DNA of 64,000 bases, from contig JACBWW010000029.1 in the NCBI GenBank assembly GCA_020086605.1, positions 3,630,975 through 3,694,974 on the forward strand, written 5' to 3'. Origin of the DNA: Lanius collurio. Lineage: Eukaryota > Chordata > Aves > Passeriformes > Laniidae. The translations under genes and the position numbers were made by a program. Within the stretch, counting starts at the first letter, position 1. Every line of letters starts with the position of its first letter. The notes below the pieces were generated by a model. It ran no database searches, was not told the DNA's origin, and worked only from the letters and a program-made list of their open reading frames with translations. Shown here piece by piece: positions 23,215-36,900 of the stretch.

Positions 23215-26200
23215 GTTGCTTCTTGCCACTCTCCGGGCTTCAAAACACTCAAGGCTCTGACAGAAGTAAATCCTAGCTCTCTTCCGAGGGCTCAGGCAGT
23301 TTTTGCCACTCAGATCCCGCCCTGGCTGGAGAGGAATTGCAGGCACCAACCTCAGTGTGTCCCACAATCACTTCCTATCCCATTTTCCATTTTGCTTGGT
23401 GGCTGCTGCACGCAGCATCCTCCTCTTGGGAAGAGCCCCCAAGTGCTGCTGCTCGGCCCCTCCACGGACAGGAACCCCTGGTGAACCCACCCCATTTGTC
23501 CAGTACTTCACTCACAGGTGGCACAGCAGGGAGAGGGCATTGATGGGCCAGCACTGGAATTGGGAAGCTCCAGCTCCCACTGAGCTATGTAGAGCCCCTT
23601 GCCTGGTTCTCTAGGAAATATTCAGCCAGAGATCCCTGGTTCCTGCTAGGGGGTTATGTATGGACTGGTGAATTCACCAAGTCTGGGACCAGTGGTTGAA
23701 AGGAGCCTCTGGCAGAGTGGGGGAGGGCTTGTCACTTGAGGGACATCTGCTTAGGATGTGGGTCACGTTTCCACTTCTTAGAGAAGAAATTTGAATAAAA
23801 GATTTGTTGCTCCCCCCACCTCCGGAAGGAGAACAGCTGCTAAAGGCTGTTAATGTTAAAAGCCCTCAATTAGGAAGAACACTAAGGATCTGCACAGGAA
23901 GACAGAAAGCTGCTCTGTAGCTAAAATAACTCCTGCGAGGTGCTGTGATAACGGAGTGAGGAGGACAAATTGCCAGAGTGACAGTGCCTTCCTGCCTTCC
24001 AGGATGGTCCCTGCTGTGGGAAGGGTCAGGACTCTGCCAGGGAGTGGGAATATCCCAGTGTGCCGGTAACTGGGACTGATCCTCTTGGCAGAACCGCCTT
24101 GCACAGCAGGGTCAGGCTGTCAGGAGCAAATCCTACAGAGAAGGCAAACTAAAGGGAACTTCAGCATCACATCCAAGTGCTCTGCTCTTTCCCACACATA
24201 CTGTGAAACTGGGTTGGTTTCTTTTTATACAGGCATGGAAAAAGAGAATGACTTTGGGGTGGTTCATTCAGACCCCATAACTGGTGTTCAGGGGGAGCTG
24301 AGCTCTTCCAGGTGCAAAGAGTGAGGCTGAGCAGGAGCAGGCTGGAAGGGAATTGGCTCCATCTGGGCCACATTCTGGTCAGAGGAGGTGGGGAGGAGGA
24401 GGGGAGGACTTTCAGGAAGACAACCAATTTTTCTCCTTGGAAATAAAAAGCTTCTGGCATCACCTGCTGCTTATCTTGTTGCAGTGACATGTAGTTTCTT
24501 TCCAGGACTAAAGAGCACAACCCTGACTCCAATAGGAGCTTAATTGCTATTAATCCTGTTAATTAAATTTGGTTCTCCTGTGCCACTTTAGCACTCTGAC
24601 TGAAGGAGGGAAATTGAAAATGAGGAGACTGGGAAACGAGCTCAGCTGACCTAAGGCATGTGACTCCTCCTGATATCATAAATATGTGCCCCCTCCACAC
24701 TTAGGGGGAGGCTGGATGGTTTGGACAGACAGCAATGGGGTTGCTCTGGGAAGTACCCTGGGTGCTGCACCAGGAAGAATTGGATCCTGAAGTAATTGGT
24801 TGTGAGGGGTCTGCAGGCTGAATGTGAGTTCTTAAATTAAGTTGATTTTTCAGGTAATAATGAGACTTGGGTTAGTAGGGGACTCTCAGGAATTGCCCTG
24901 CTTTTGTAGGGCTTTATTTGAAATCCAGTGTGTGATCTATGATAGTTTATTTGGTTTCAAAACCGTATGTTTGGGGGGAGGGGGTGTCAACAAAATTTAT
25001 TTTTTTCCTAGAGGGTTCCTGTCCAGGATGGGCCTTTCTCAGATGGCTCAGGGGCACAAGCTTTTGTGTCAGAGCCATCTCTGCATCTGTTCCTGGGCAG
25101 GCAGGAGTTTATTGTGTGCCAGGTTTTTGGGTAGCCCTGCTGTGCTGGCACTTGCAGGGGTTTCTGTGCTCACCAACAACTCCCCCATCAGGAGCTAGAG
25201 TGGGCTCTTGAGGAACAGGTCACTTTATTCTCACTTGGGTCTGGTGTATTCCTGTTAAGGCAAGATTTTTGAGAAGGGACTTTTTGGGCAGTGAGTTCTA
25301 TTCCCTCCTATTTGTGTGGATTTTTTCTCTAACTTGAACTTTGTTTTGTAAACTAGTTTAAGTATCTGTCCTAGTGAATCCTTGGGACTTTCACTTCTCT
25401 TTCCATGAAAAAGGTTAATGTACTGTGGGTCAAGATCTTGGTGGCTAGTTAATGGAAAAGTAAATTTGGGCTTGAAAGGGCTTTGCAAGTAGATTTCCTG
25501 GGTAGGGGGATTCCCCCTTCCAACGACTTTTAACAAAAAAGAAGAGCAAATTAAAGGCTTATAGGTTTGAGAAACTGATAAAGAATCCACCCATCTGTTA
25601 AGAACTTTCTTGTGGTAAATGTTAAGGGTCTGCTGAGTCCCTGAGGGCCCAAAGTCCTGCTGAGTTTGGTGGTTTTGCTTCATACTTTGTTTCTACTCCG
25701 AGCCAAGCTGCAAAGGTTGCCTGGAGGAGTTCATAAGAGTTTTGTGAGGTTGTTGCATCACTGTGGGGTCAAGGTAAACCCCGTAACTGTTACTTAAGGC
25801 ATTTTGGGTTTGTGGGCGTGTCAGGTGATTGCAGTATCCAATGCACATCTAATCATGGTGTTTGAATAGGGTGGAGTGGTCTCCCTGCTCAGTTCCAGGG
25901 TGTTTCTAGGCAGCTTGGGCTCTTCTCCCTGCCCCAAAAAGGTGGTGAGAGGTTCAGGAGTGGCAGAGATGATGTCAATGCTCAAGAGGGATACACAAAA
26001 CCAGGGTTTTCAGTTGAGGAGGAAGACAAAGCACACTCAGAAATTGCTTCTTGTCATATCCCAGTGCTGGTGTCTGCCTTTTCCTTTCTTGGGTGAACAT
26101 GTGGTGTTAAATCCTGTGATATGCTGAAGATGATGGACAAACCGTGGCTCCATGTCTGTCCCACACAACCGCATGGAGAGGGGGAATGGCCTGATGAGTG

Positions 26201-28159
26201 GACAAAAATAAGTTATGGAAAAGTGGCTGCTTTTTGGGGTCTGGCTTGCACAGGGGCTGTAATTGATGAGCTGGGAGTTGGCTTGGGGACCCCGGTGGGA
26301 GGGATGGGACGGGGACCAGGTGACAGCAGGTGGCACTGTGTGCTGTGAGCCAGCCCCGTGCTGTCCCTGCTCCTTGGGGCACTGCTGTGGGAGCGGGACC
26401 TGGGGCAGCCACGGCTCTGCTTTTCCTCCCTGGGGCCCGTTTGCAGCCCGTGCTGGAGGTGCAGATGTGACAATCCCTGCGGAGGTGGTGGGCAAATCTC
26501 CCTTTTTAAGGAGCTACTGTGACTTGAGGTCTGTGCTTAGCAATAAATTCAAGGCATGTTCTGCATACCTGTTTAAAACAGTACATAGTGATCCTTGATG
26601 CTAAGAAAAGCCTTCCCTCGGGATGGTACTTCTATTCCAGATCCAGCAAGGCTTCTACCCCCGCTGCCTCTAATAACTGCAGTTAGAGAATTGCATTTCA
26701 TCTGCCTGAAATTCTCCTGCCACTTAAGCGAGACTCTGGACTGATTTCAGCCCTTTCCAGTATTGATCTGGCATTGCAGAGCTTTGTTTAAAGGTTGCCC
26801 CTCTCCATCCAAAAGGCTTTGGGTTTCCTACATCTTCACAGGGTTTACAGAGCAATTTGGAACCCTGGGGTGAGTGGTAATGAATAATTGCCAGCAGCTA
26901 GTGCTGAGCCACAGCCATTGGAAATGATGAGAAAAACAAACCAGTGCTTCCCTGCCATTGTGGGTTTTCCCTGCCACCGGCACAGAGGAGGAGCAGGAGT
27001 CCCACCCTGGGTCAGTGGTGTTGCAAAAGCAGAGAAACTTTCACTCACAGGCTCTGAGGAACCCTGGGGACAGAAATTGCTGCTGAAGTGAAAGGGAGCT
27101 GGGAGCAGCATCCCAGCCCTGCCTGGCCCGTCCCACGGCGTCACTCCTGTGGCTCAGGCAGTCCCTTCTCCCCAGCCAGCGGTGATATTCCTGAAAAGGT
27201 TGTAATAAAGGCAGCTATCCCTGATGGTGGGCTCTGGTGTGCATCCCCTGTGCACCCCATTCTCCCTCTGCACAGCCTCCTGTCTCAGGGCTGTTGGGAT
27301 CAGGGGGTTTCCTTCCCCTCTCCTGAGCATTCCTGGATGATGCAGGAGGGGGGAGTGCTCATGGATTTATGTCTTCAACAAATAAATAGGCATTCCAGGT
27401 GCTAAAACACTCTCTTTTTTCGCTGGTTATGCCTCAGAGGTACATGATAGACCTGGTGAATGTGGGAGCTGTGCTCTTTGCTGGCAGTGTTTGAGTGAAT
27501 CCTGATTGATGTAGAGCATGGCAGAGGGGCAGCACCACTCCCAGGGACATGTCCCACCCTGAGCGAGCTGCCACCATGCTGGTGTGACACCTGCTGACTT
27601 CCTGCAGCTTCCCAGTTGAAGGCCAGCTCCCATTCCAGCTCCCTGTCAGTACCAATGTCTCAGAGGTTTGTAGGGTTCCCTAAACCAAGCTTTGCCTGAG
27701 CTGGAGGAAATAAGTATGATTTAAAGTGTAGGATGAGCTGGGATGTTCTGTCCCAGTTTTTAGAGAAGCTAAGCACTGCCAGTAGCTCGTGCTGTGCTTT
27801 GACTGTCTGTCTACCTGTGGACACATCAAAGTTTGTCCCCTTACTCTGGAACCATCCATGCTGAGCTCTGTTTTTTTATTGCAAGTTGTAGGACTTCTCC
27901 TGTTTTATTAAAAACACTTACTGTGTGTGTGCCCCTGGCTTTCCAGCTAGTCCTGGTTGCTGTGTCAGCCTCCTCTGTCTTGCTTGCCTTAGACAATTTT
28001 CCTTCCAGGTCATTGACTGATGATGAGCAGAAAATGCTCAAAAAGCCAAGTCATATGAGGCATGGGGAAAAACAAAGTTGCTTGGTTTAGGTGCTGTGAT
28101 TCCTGCAGCATTTCTTGTGTCTCAGGCTCACCTGTCCCTTCCTCTGATGGCCCCAGCCT
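23215..28159. other. Intergenic DNA with one AT-rich open frame
   Basis: Mostly unremarkable. A 142-codon minus-strand frame at 25255-25683 lies in AT-rich DNA, where stops should be frequent. It is rich in Lys, Gln, Ser and Thr and matches nothing I know. I do not call it a gene. Confidence 0.4.
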
Positions 28160-28312
28160 GGGGCTGGGAGTCAAGTGCAGACAGCCTTGGGAGAGGCACT
28201 TAACTCTCTCTCCTTCTCATTGATGGGGAAACAGATAAAAATAAAGATGCTCACCTCCTTCGGAGGGCAGTGAGAGGATTAATTGGTTAATGTTTGTGAA
28301 GTGCTTTGAAGT
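28160..28312 (+). mobile_element. MIR-like (CORE-SINE) relic
   Basis: In order it shows the MIR signatures: GGGAGTCAAGTGC, a CTTGGGAGAGGCACTTAACTC block, the GGGGAAACAGATAAAAATAAAG block, and GAGGATTAATTGGTTAATG with GTGAAGTGCTTTG. This is the best preserved MIR-type copy in the window. Confidence 0.72.
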
Positions 28313-30546
28313 TGAAATAGGGCAGATTGGTGCTAACCTGGATTGCAAAAGCTCTCGTGTGTCATGTGGAGGTAAAGGGTAAAGGCTGTGCTGAGGAGGC
28401 ATTGGAAGCCTTAAACTCCCTGTCCTGGTGTCAAGCATCTCACAGGTGGATCTGGTCAAAACCAGGGATTAGGGACAATGGCAATTGCAACAAGGACCTT
28501 TCCCTCCTCCCCATTAGTCCTGGGCCAGCCTGCAGCCCTACTCCCAGGGATGGAGTGCTGGACCAGCTCTCACTGGCAGCATTGCCTCCTGCCAGGCCCT
28601 GGGACAGAGCTGTGTGGCAAGAAGGGCTGGCACGTTTTGTGATGAGTGAAATCTGGTTCCGGGTTCAGTGCTGGGGAAACCAGGGGTGAGTGGGGTTGAG
28701 CAAGACGGGCTTCTCCCGGGGAGGAGCATGAGAACCAGCGCACCCAAAGCAAGAATGTGTTTGGTGACCTGGGTCTAAGCCACGGCGGGTGGGGGTGGCC
28801 GTGCTGGAGCTGTGTTTAGCCTGGGTGTGTGTCCACCCACTGGTGGTTGCTCAACAGGCTGGAGGAGGCCATGCTCACTTGGCTGCTCGTGGTGCCTGAT
28901 GGAGGATGAGCCTGGTGAGGATTCCCAGCTGCAATGGGATGGAACAGGGAGCTTCCATGGGGCGGCCAGTGCTCTGGGTTTGGGGCAGAGCGCTCCTGGG
29001 GTCTGTGTGTCAGCCCTTAAGACAAGCTCTCTGCATTGCCCATGTACTGCAGGGCATCTATAGTGGGAGAAGGAGTAAAAATCCACTTTCTCTCTTCCTG
29101 GAGTAGTGGACAGAACAAGGCTTTTTCCTGCAGTATAAGCAGAGCTGCCTGTCACATCCAGTGCTGTCCTGAATGAGACCAGACTTGAAACTTTCCCTCT
29201 GGAGGGACAGACCATGTGCAGGTGGGTCATCGTTCACCTGCCACCCCTTGTGGACCCTATGGCCTACATCCTAAAGGCACAAAGTTGCTGGGGGACTGCT
29301 GGGTGTAGAACTGTGCAAGTCAGGCCTCTGTCATCCCAATTTTCTGCTGTTCGTGGTCCCTAGCAAGCAGACCACCTCCACACTCCTCCTGGCTTGGTGC
29401 CACTCATGATTCAGGGAGAACTGGAGGTGGTGCTGGCCTTGGGGTGAAGAAGGTTGTGGTGGTAGCAAATGTGGAGGCAGAGTGAGCAGTGAGCTGTGGG
29501 TGAGCCTGGCTCCAGACCAGCAGCAGGAGCCATGCCTGGCATGGGTTGGTCACTTGTGTGCATCCACATTAGTTTCAGCAAAGACTCTCAGAGAAAGGCA
29601 TCTCCCTTCTCTGGACCTCCTGGGACTGGCTTTCCCAAGTTTTGGGGCCAGCATGTTCTGCTGGAATGGGTGAGCTCATAAATCTCCAGTGGGAACAAAG
29701 CAAGGGAAGAGCAGACCCAGAGCCACCAGGCCCTGTGGCAGCCAGAGCTGAGCTGCAGCCCTGCCATAACCTGTGGGCAGCCAGAGCCTCCTGCAGCAGC
29801 CTGGGCTCTGGCAGGCAGGCCAAGGGGTTGGAGGGGATGAAAACCCTCCTAGGGAGGAGCTGCCTGTCGGGGAAGGCTGGGGGTGCAAGGTGGAGTCTGG
29901 AGGAGGGTGCAGGTGTCTTTCACTTTCATTGGCTCCTCCTGGGACTGCGAGCCAAGAGGCAGCACTGCAGGCAGCACCTGGTCCTTCCAGGGAGCCTCCT
30001 GTTGTCCCTTCCTGCCTGGCAGAGCAGGTGGGACTGCTCTGCCTGTGCCATGTTCGTGCTTGGTGGTTACCCGTGGTGGCTCTGCCCCATTCCTTTCCCC
30101 TGGGAAGGATCAAACTGCTGCTGCAACCTTATCATCCAAATGCCTCCGAGTGGGGAAGAGCCTGGGGACCTGTTTTACAAGGGTCAAACAGATGTAAATA
30201 GCTTTTCTGCAAAGATTTCTGCTCCATTTCCCCCATCCCAAATGCTCTAACAGCCCCTGAGGAGGTTTCTCTTTGCTTTGGTTACTGTACCCCGCTGAGT
30301 ACTCAGCCCACACAGCCAGTTTTGGGCTCTCCAAGGTTTCTTGAAGAAAGCAGCCAAATGTTTGTTTTGTGGACACCCTCATAACGCATCTGGGTTTTCC
30401 AAGGAGCAGCCAAAGGCAGGGGGGAGGGAGGAACCAAGAGGAACTCTTCATCTGGCTTGACTCATGCATTTGCCTCAGCTGGGTTTATTATTCATCATGA
30501 ACCCATTACTGCCTGGGGCCTGCTTAACTCCATGCTCAAGAAAGGC

Positions 30547-30561
30547 TTTTTTTTTTTTTTT
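30547..30561 (+). repeat. Poly(T) tract
   Basis: An uninterrupted run of 15 T. No associated element was recognised. Confidence 0.9.
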
Positions 30562-33154
30562 CCCTGCTTAAACCACATCACTGAAGTACTGCTGAGCACT
30601 TGTTTGCTGTTGCCTTAAGTGCCTTCACTGCAAAGCTCTGGGACAAGGCAGGGGATAACTAACTTTTTCCTCCTTTTCTGTGGAAAAAGGGTTTGTTCCT
30701 GGACAGCCCTACCCCACCCAGCCTGAGGAAGCCTTGCTTGCAGCAGGAAAACTGTCATGCCAAGTTAAATGGCATGCAAATATGGTGGTTTCATTCATGG
30801 GTTTATGTAACAACTGCAAGCAAAGGGTGAGATGGGGAAGGTTGAATTTTGCCTGCAAGTCCTCTTGTCCTGAGCATTGGTTGGATGGAGGATGATTAAA
30901 AGCAAAACAAATCTTGTTTGAAAATGAGGATTTCCCATAAAATGAGAGCTCTCTTTCCCAGTGCTGTTCTCTTCTGTGAGTGAGCTCATTTGTGTGGGCA
31001 CTGAGTTCCCTCTGTAGCCTCCAGACCCACCTTCTGTGGAGGCCCATGGTGCCAGGGGCAGCAGTGCTGGCCAAGGAAATGCTGCCATGTGGGCAGGCCC
31101 ACTATCCCTTCTTAGAGAAAACCACCAGAACCACTACCTGGGCTTCATTTTTGGTGTTGGAAGGTCCTGTGGAAGCAAAATCCAGGGGTGATGTGCCAGA
31201 CCTGGGAGAGGTGGACCTTCAGAGATGATGCTCTTAGGGGTAGGGTGGGCAGGAGAAAAAAGGAGTTGAGGTCTCCAGGGAAGTGGTGACACCTGATCTG
31301 CTGTTGTGAAGCTGAATTATTAGAGTTATAGTTTTTGGCCTGTGAGTTCCTATCATACTGAAAGCTTCCTGTTAGAGAAATCATGACTAACAAAGAGAGC
31401 TGAAACTCTCAGCTGCAGCTGGGTGAAATGGCAGTGCATTGTGAGCTCTCCCAAACCTTGAGCTGTTATCATGGAGCTCAGCAGAAAAGTGTGAAAATAT
31501 GATGGTGATGCCTTTTCCTGGCATTAAAATCAAGAGTCAGACATGATTAGAAGGGAAAAAGGGATTTTACTTTGGTGTTTATTTTAAGGATCCTTAGGTG
31601 CACACGTCCAGGTCAGGTGCACTGAAGTGCATCTGCAAATGCACCCACCAATGCCCACATCAAAATGCACCCCAGAAAGATCTGGTATCACATTAGAGAT
31701 CTTTCTAATTAGCATATCTATCAAAATTCCCCAATGAAAGGCTTAAATGAGCCCCCTTTCCCAAGGAACTTTCCCCTGGATGGGTCTATCTTAATTTACA
31801 GAATGTGTTCCAGAGAGGACCTTGGGGTCTGGGGCACACTGACTTCTACTTACAAAGCTTCTAAAATATTTAGTCTCCTAGTCTTACAAACAAGTCCAAG
31901 AATGTAGGCAAAAGCACCAGGAACAGAAGCTGCAAAAGGCATCAAAGGGGTATAAAATAAAAAGCAAAAAATCTTAATGGCATCAATGGGGACACTGAAT
32001 TAAATCCCAGCCTTGTGTCCAGGGAAAGCAAAGAGCATCTTGCCTTAACCACTGTTTTTTTTGGTGGCAAGAGGCAAATCTCTCCTTTCTCTGTATCCCA
32101 GATGATAAAAATCAGACACTGCTCCAGGTCAGCCCCTTCAGGATATGGGAGAAGTGGTTCAGTTGGTGTAAAGCCTCAGGGAGCTGATGGCTGGATACCC
32201 AAATGCCACATCTTTGTGTGCCCTAATGGAAGGGGCCTCTGGGTGCAGTTTGGTGGGAAGCTGAGCAGGCAGCAGCTCCCCAGCCAGATGTTATTGTGGC
32301 AGGGGTGGCTTAATTTCCAAGGTAAGTCCTAAACCAGAAGGAAGGCACTGACAAAACCATGCTTTGGGGAGGTGTGAGATGGTGGGCTAGGACAGAGCAG
32401 CCTCCTGTCAAAGGACAAGCTGCTTGTTTCTTGCCACTTATCCCCTGCTTGCTGAGTGTGCCCTGTTGTCTACAACACAAATTACCTAGTTTGAATGGAC
32501 TACTTAAATCTTTGAGCTATGCTGATAAAACAGAACATAAAAAAACCCCAAACCTTAGACCATGCAAAGCATATTTTCATTTAAGCTCACTTAATTTGTG
32601 GAGTGTAGGGGTTAAAAGTGAAAAATGGAACTCATGATAGAGAAGCCAAGTTCAAGGATGTCCTGAAGTTATTCAAGCGTCTTGAGAGTTCTTTATTCAG
32701 GGCAGGGGCAGGACTTTGCCACATCCCTTTGTTTCCTGTCAGTTTTTTGTGCTTTTGAGAGCTGTCTTTAGTCTTAGCTTCTTAATCCTGTTTGCTGCAG
32801 TGGTGCCACGGGGAGCCACCGCCGCTGGCGTGACGAGCTCTTGGTCTAATTTGAAACAAGATGTAACAAGGGAACACAACCCGGAGTGGGAGGCAGAGGT
32901 GTAATGAGATCCCAGGTTTGATAACCTCTATATTGCACAACATGGTGTGCTTGGGCACCCTGTTTGCAAACTTGTGTCCCTTTTTTAAGTTTTGGGGAAC
33001 AACATTGACCTGAAGGTCAAGATCAATACGTGGAGAGTTAAGTGTTGGTTCCAACTGTGCCTGAACTATTGATTCTAACTTTTAAAACATTCTCACAAGT
33101 GATTGATGAGGTAGTAATTTTGGAGGTGGATTGATCCAGTAGAGGTGTGGTGGG

Positions 33155-33170
33155 TTTTTTTTTTTTTTTT
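33155..33170 (+). repeat. Poly(T) tract
   Basis: An uninterrupted run of 16 T; could be the complement of a retroposed poly(A) tail, but no body was recognised. Confidence 0.9.
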
Positions 33171-35299
33171 ACACAAAGGGTTCAGTGGTGCTGCCTGTGG
33201 AGAAAAGTTACAAAAATAAAAGAACTTCAGAGTGTGCTGGTGCTGTTGAAGCAGCAACACCATATGATGCAAAACTGAGCAAGAGCAGCCAAAGTAGGGA
33301 ACTACAGCTCCGGGGAAATTTAAAGGTGAAGAGGGCAATGCACTGGTTTTAATGGGAACATGGGGAGTTATTAAAGGAAGGATGAGGGATCAGCAAGGAT
33401 GGAGCTCATCAGCTGCCTTTAAAACGTGGGAAGTGGGAAAACTGGGGGAAATGTGCTGGCATCTATCCCAGGCTGCACTGATTTATTTTTAAATGAGGAA
33501 TCTATCATTGTGAGATGTAAAGACATACAGCAGCTGTTCTCTGTACAGGGATGTGAAAGTCCCTGGACATCCTGGGAGCCAAGCAAAAGTGAATCTTCCC
33601 TCTCTCACTCCCTGTTCTTCCAGAGTAAAAGTTGATCAGCCCCTCCCTGCCAAAAGTGAAGTGCCAAGTATTTCCCCTTGATTTATTCCTTCTATGATTA
33701 GCTTCCCTCTGCCCTTGCAGCTTGATCTTGCAGGTTCAAAATGTCTGCAATTACCCTGGTGCTGGGGATTTGGCATTGGGATTTGGTGACTCATGTAGTT
33801 CCTCAGCTCAAGGCAGCCAGCCAGCCAGAGGACCTTGTTAGCTTGGCCTGTGTTAATCTGGGAGCAGGGGTGGCTTTGGGTTGCCCTGTTACATGAGCCT
33901 CTTTGAGCTTCTTCAGCTCACAAAGCATCTAAAGGTAGAAGTGAAACTGCAGGGGGAGGAGGATGACTAAAGGATCCTTTGTTAGAAGAACTGGCACAGG
34001 GAGATGTGATGGGCTTTGGGGTCAGATCTGAGTATTTCTTCTTAACCTTGGCACAAGAGTGAGGCTGGAGCTCAGACAAAAGCAGAGTGTGTGGTTGTTG
34101 GTTGGCAGCAGAGAGAAGGGGTTTTGTGGGGAGGTGAGACCATTGCTGGCTCTGCTTTGGCTCCTGAGTGCTGGCCCAGCAGCAGCTCCTGTGGATGTCA
34201 GGGTCCAGCTCTCCCAGGCACCAGGCAAAGGGATTATTTCTACCACATGTAAAAAGATTGCAGAGTTTGGCATCTGCTTTGAGGTTCTTGCTGCCAGGCT
34301 TAGTAAAGAGGCTTAGGAGTGCTCAAACCAGAGAAATAAATCTGCTGCACCTCTTATCAAAAATAATGGATAGTAGGCTTCAAAGGAAGAGGAAAAGTCT
34401 TTGTTTTGTAGCCTACTTATGTGTCTGGCCTGACAGCCTCTCACCCTTTGCACCAGTGTAAGAGTCCACGTGGAAAATAAATAGAGCTGATATGTCTAGG
34501 AATAGATTTGGCGAGTGGGTGGGACACCTTGGATGCTGGGGAGGCTCTTCAAAGAGGAAAGGCTGTCTCCACCTGGGCTGCTGCCGAGGGGCAGGGCTGC
34601 GGCTCCCCAGGATTGCACGCAGCTGCCCGAAGGGGATTTTTATGGAGCAATCGTGGTAATTAGCAAGCACGAGTTTTTCCACGTACCAAACATTGTCGAG
34701 GGCAGTAATTCAGCCCTGTGCTTGTTATTGTAGTGAGTGTTGGGCAGGAGTGTCCTGGGAATTTGTCGCATCCCAAGTGGGGGGAGCCCATCAAAGTGTC
34801 CTCTGGTTGCTGATGTTGGCTTGCCACCCTGAAACAAAGGGCTGATGAAATAGTGTTAGCCAAGCTGGTTGCTAATGAGGGCAAAAGAACATCTGGAGTC
34901 AGGTTTTGTTTATAGCTCTTTGTTTTGTCATTGTTAGGGAGACAGAAGAGGAAGTGTCATTCATAGTATAAATCATTACATCCAAACAAAGGGCTGACAT
35001 CTGGGTGTGATTTTGGATTTCATGTCCTTGGAATCTCCTGAGGTTTAAAGCCCAAAATTTTAGCCTAAGATGTTGGCAATCCACCCTGTGTTCAAAAGAT
35101 TAATGTCAATTCAGGACAGGGACAAAGAGGAAGTCTAGAACACCAGAGCTGGCATGTACTGAGACCTGAGAGTGCTCACTTCAACTCTGAGAGCTGGCAC
35201 CAGCTTGGAATAACTTGGACTAATCCAGTACCCGGGTCCATGGTTGGCTGTGGGTGTTCAGGGGAACAAACAAGGCAAGCACAAAGTAGATCTTCCTGT

Positions 35300-36900
35300 G
35301 ATAAAGTTTCATGTGGTCTAGAGACTTGTCAGCCAGAGGCTGCATCTCCATCATCATGTTTAATAGCCACTGATGGACCTGTCCCTGAATTTGTTTAATT
35401 GACTTTTGACTCTCTTGATGTGTTTGCCATCCACAACATCCTGGGGCGACGAGTTCCACAATGCAATTACATCTTATGGGGAGGGGAAAAAAAACCCTTC
35501 CCTTGGTTTGTTTAAACTTACTATATGATAATTTATTTAGTATCCCTTAATTCTAGTGTTGTGAGTAATCCTGAACAGCAACTACTCCTTATTTTCTGCG
35601 GGTTCCTTCTGATTTTGTGGACTGTCATGACCATATTCCCTCTGTAGCCTGTTTTCCACCATGGGAGTTGATGTGACTTTAGACAAAAGCCCTTCCCATT
35701 TCTGCTCCTCTCTGTGGCCAGGGAAGTTGTCCTCTGCGCACTGTCTACCTCTCTAAATCCCTGTGATGATGATGAGGAAGGCCACAGTGCCACAACTGTG
35801 CAGCTGTGCAGACACAACAATCATAAGGCAGCATGATAGAAATAATTTTTTATCCTCTCCATGTTTCCTAACAGTTCCTATCAGGTGCTAAACCTTCCTG
35901 ATTGCTGCTCAGCAATGATGTGACATTTATTTGTGACCTTAGCCACAGAACTCCTTAATACACCCCGACAGGGATGGGTACTGTGGAGCCTGTAATGTGC
36001 AGGTAGAGCATGACAAGCTTTTCTCCTCTCTCTCTCTCCATTTTTCAGTACTGGAGTCTGCCACTGTTTTGTCCAGCCACTGTGTCCTGAGTGACTTGTG
36101 GTTTTCTCTCAGTTGACTTGAAGCTTTGAACTCTCTCGAATCATTCAATTTGTCCCTTTGCTAATTGCCTTTTCATAGTCATTTATAAAAAGCTGAGCTG
36201 CAGAGATGCCTGTCAGGTCTCACCTCCACTGGGAGAGCTGACCTCTTATTAATGTTTCCATTTTTAACTCAAAGAAACTCTTCCTTTACTTGCTGCCACC
36301 TTACATTCTTGAAACTCTTTCCTTAGAAAGAGAAGTTCATCGTGTCAAGCAGTGCCCTCGCTTGCCCACACTCTGGGGCACTCAGATGGACTGATAAGGC
36401 AGGTTTTGTCTCCCAAAAACCTGAGCTGAGTCTGTCACTTCTCTCTGTGTGCTTTGTTACTCTGTTTAAATGAGCTTTCCTCGCTTTCCCCCAAAGTGCA
36501 CTATGGAGCTTGAGCTGGGTGACTGCACATTTGAGCACCATCAGTGCTGCTGAGGGGGGGATTTAATCCCTGACTGTGGCTCCATGTTATCAGGATTTAT
36601 CAGCTTATTGTGAATAAGTTAATTTAGCTTTTCTACTCTGCTGTTATCTTCCTTGGAGGCTCCCTTAGCCTTGTGATCAAGGACTCTTCAATGTGTTTTG
36701 TTATTAGTGCTGTGGCTTGGAAAATTCTTCTCAGCCTTTGGAGTATTTTGGCACAATTGCGGACTTGAGATTTTAGTCTTGGTTTTTACATTTTTGCTAT
36801 TTGGATGGTGCTTCTCCTTAGTCTCATTTTACTGTCAATTGTCCCACTTCAAGTACACTAGCTTTTATTCTGTTTTTTTTTTTTTTTTTTTTTTATCTTA
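35300..36900 (-). mobile_element. Old, fragmented CR1-type LINE
   Basis: The plus strand resembles the complement of ancient CR1 families. Signs are the CCACAACATCCTGGGGCGACGAGTTCCACA block at 35432-35461 (split here only for recognition), CTTAATTCTAGTGTTGTGAG near 35547, a TCATTTATAAAAAGCTGAG block near 36180, and further RT-like text near 36690-36870. All frames are riddled with stops. Boundaries are approximate, and the part right of 36.3 kb is less certain. Confidence 0.5.
36873..36894 (+). repeat. Poly(T) tract
   Basis: A run of 22 T at the right border of the old CR1-like stretch. Confidence 0.9.

Larger units (their letters stand above)
28313..35299. other. Intergenic DNA, few named features
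   Basis: Contains two poly(T) runs and an AT-rich patch at 31.55-32.0 kb that could be debris of a long terminal repeat element, which I cannot confirm. No gene seen. Confidence 0.4.

Noticed and set aside
31560..32000. Possible long terminal repeat debris
   Set aside because: AT-rich with short repeated words, but I found no paired termini, target duplication or primer-binding site.
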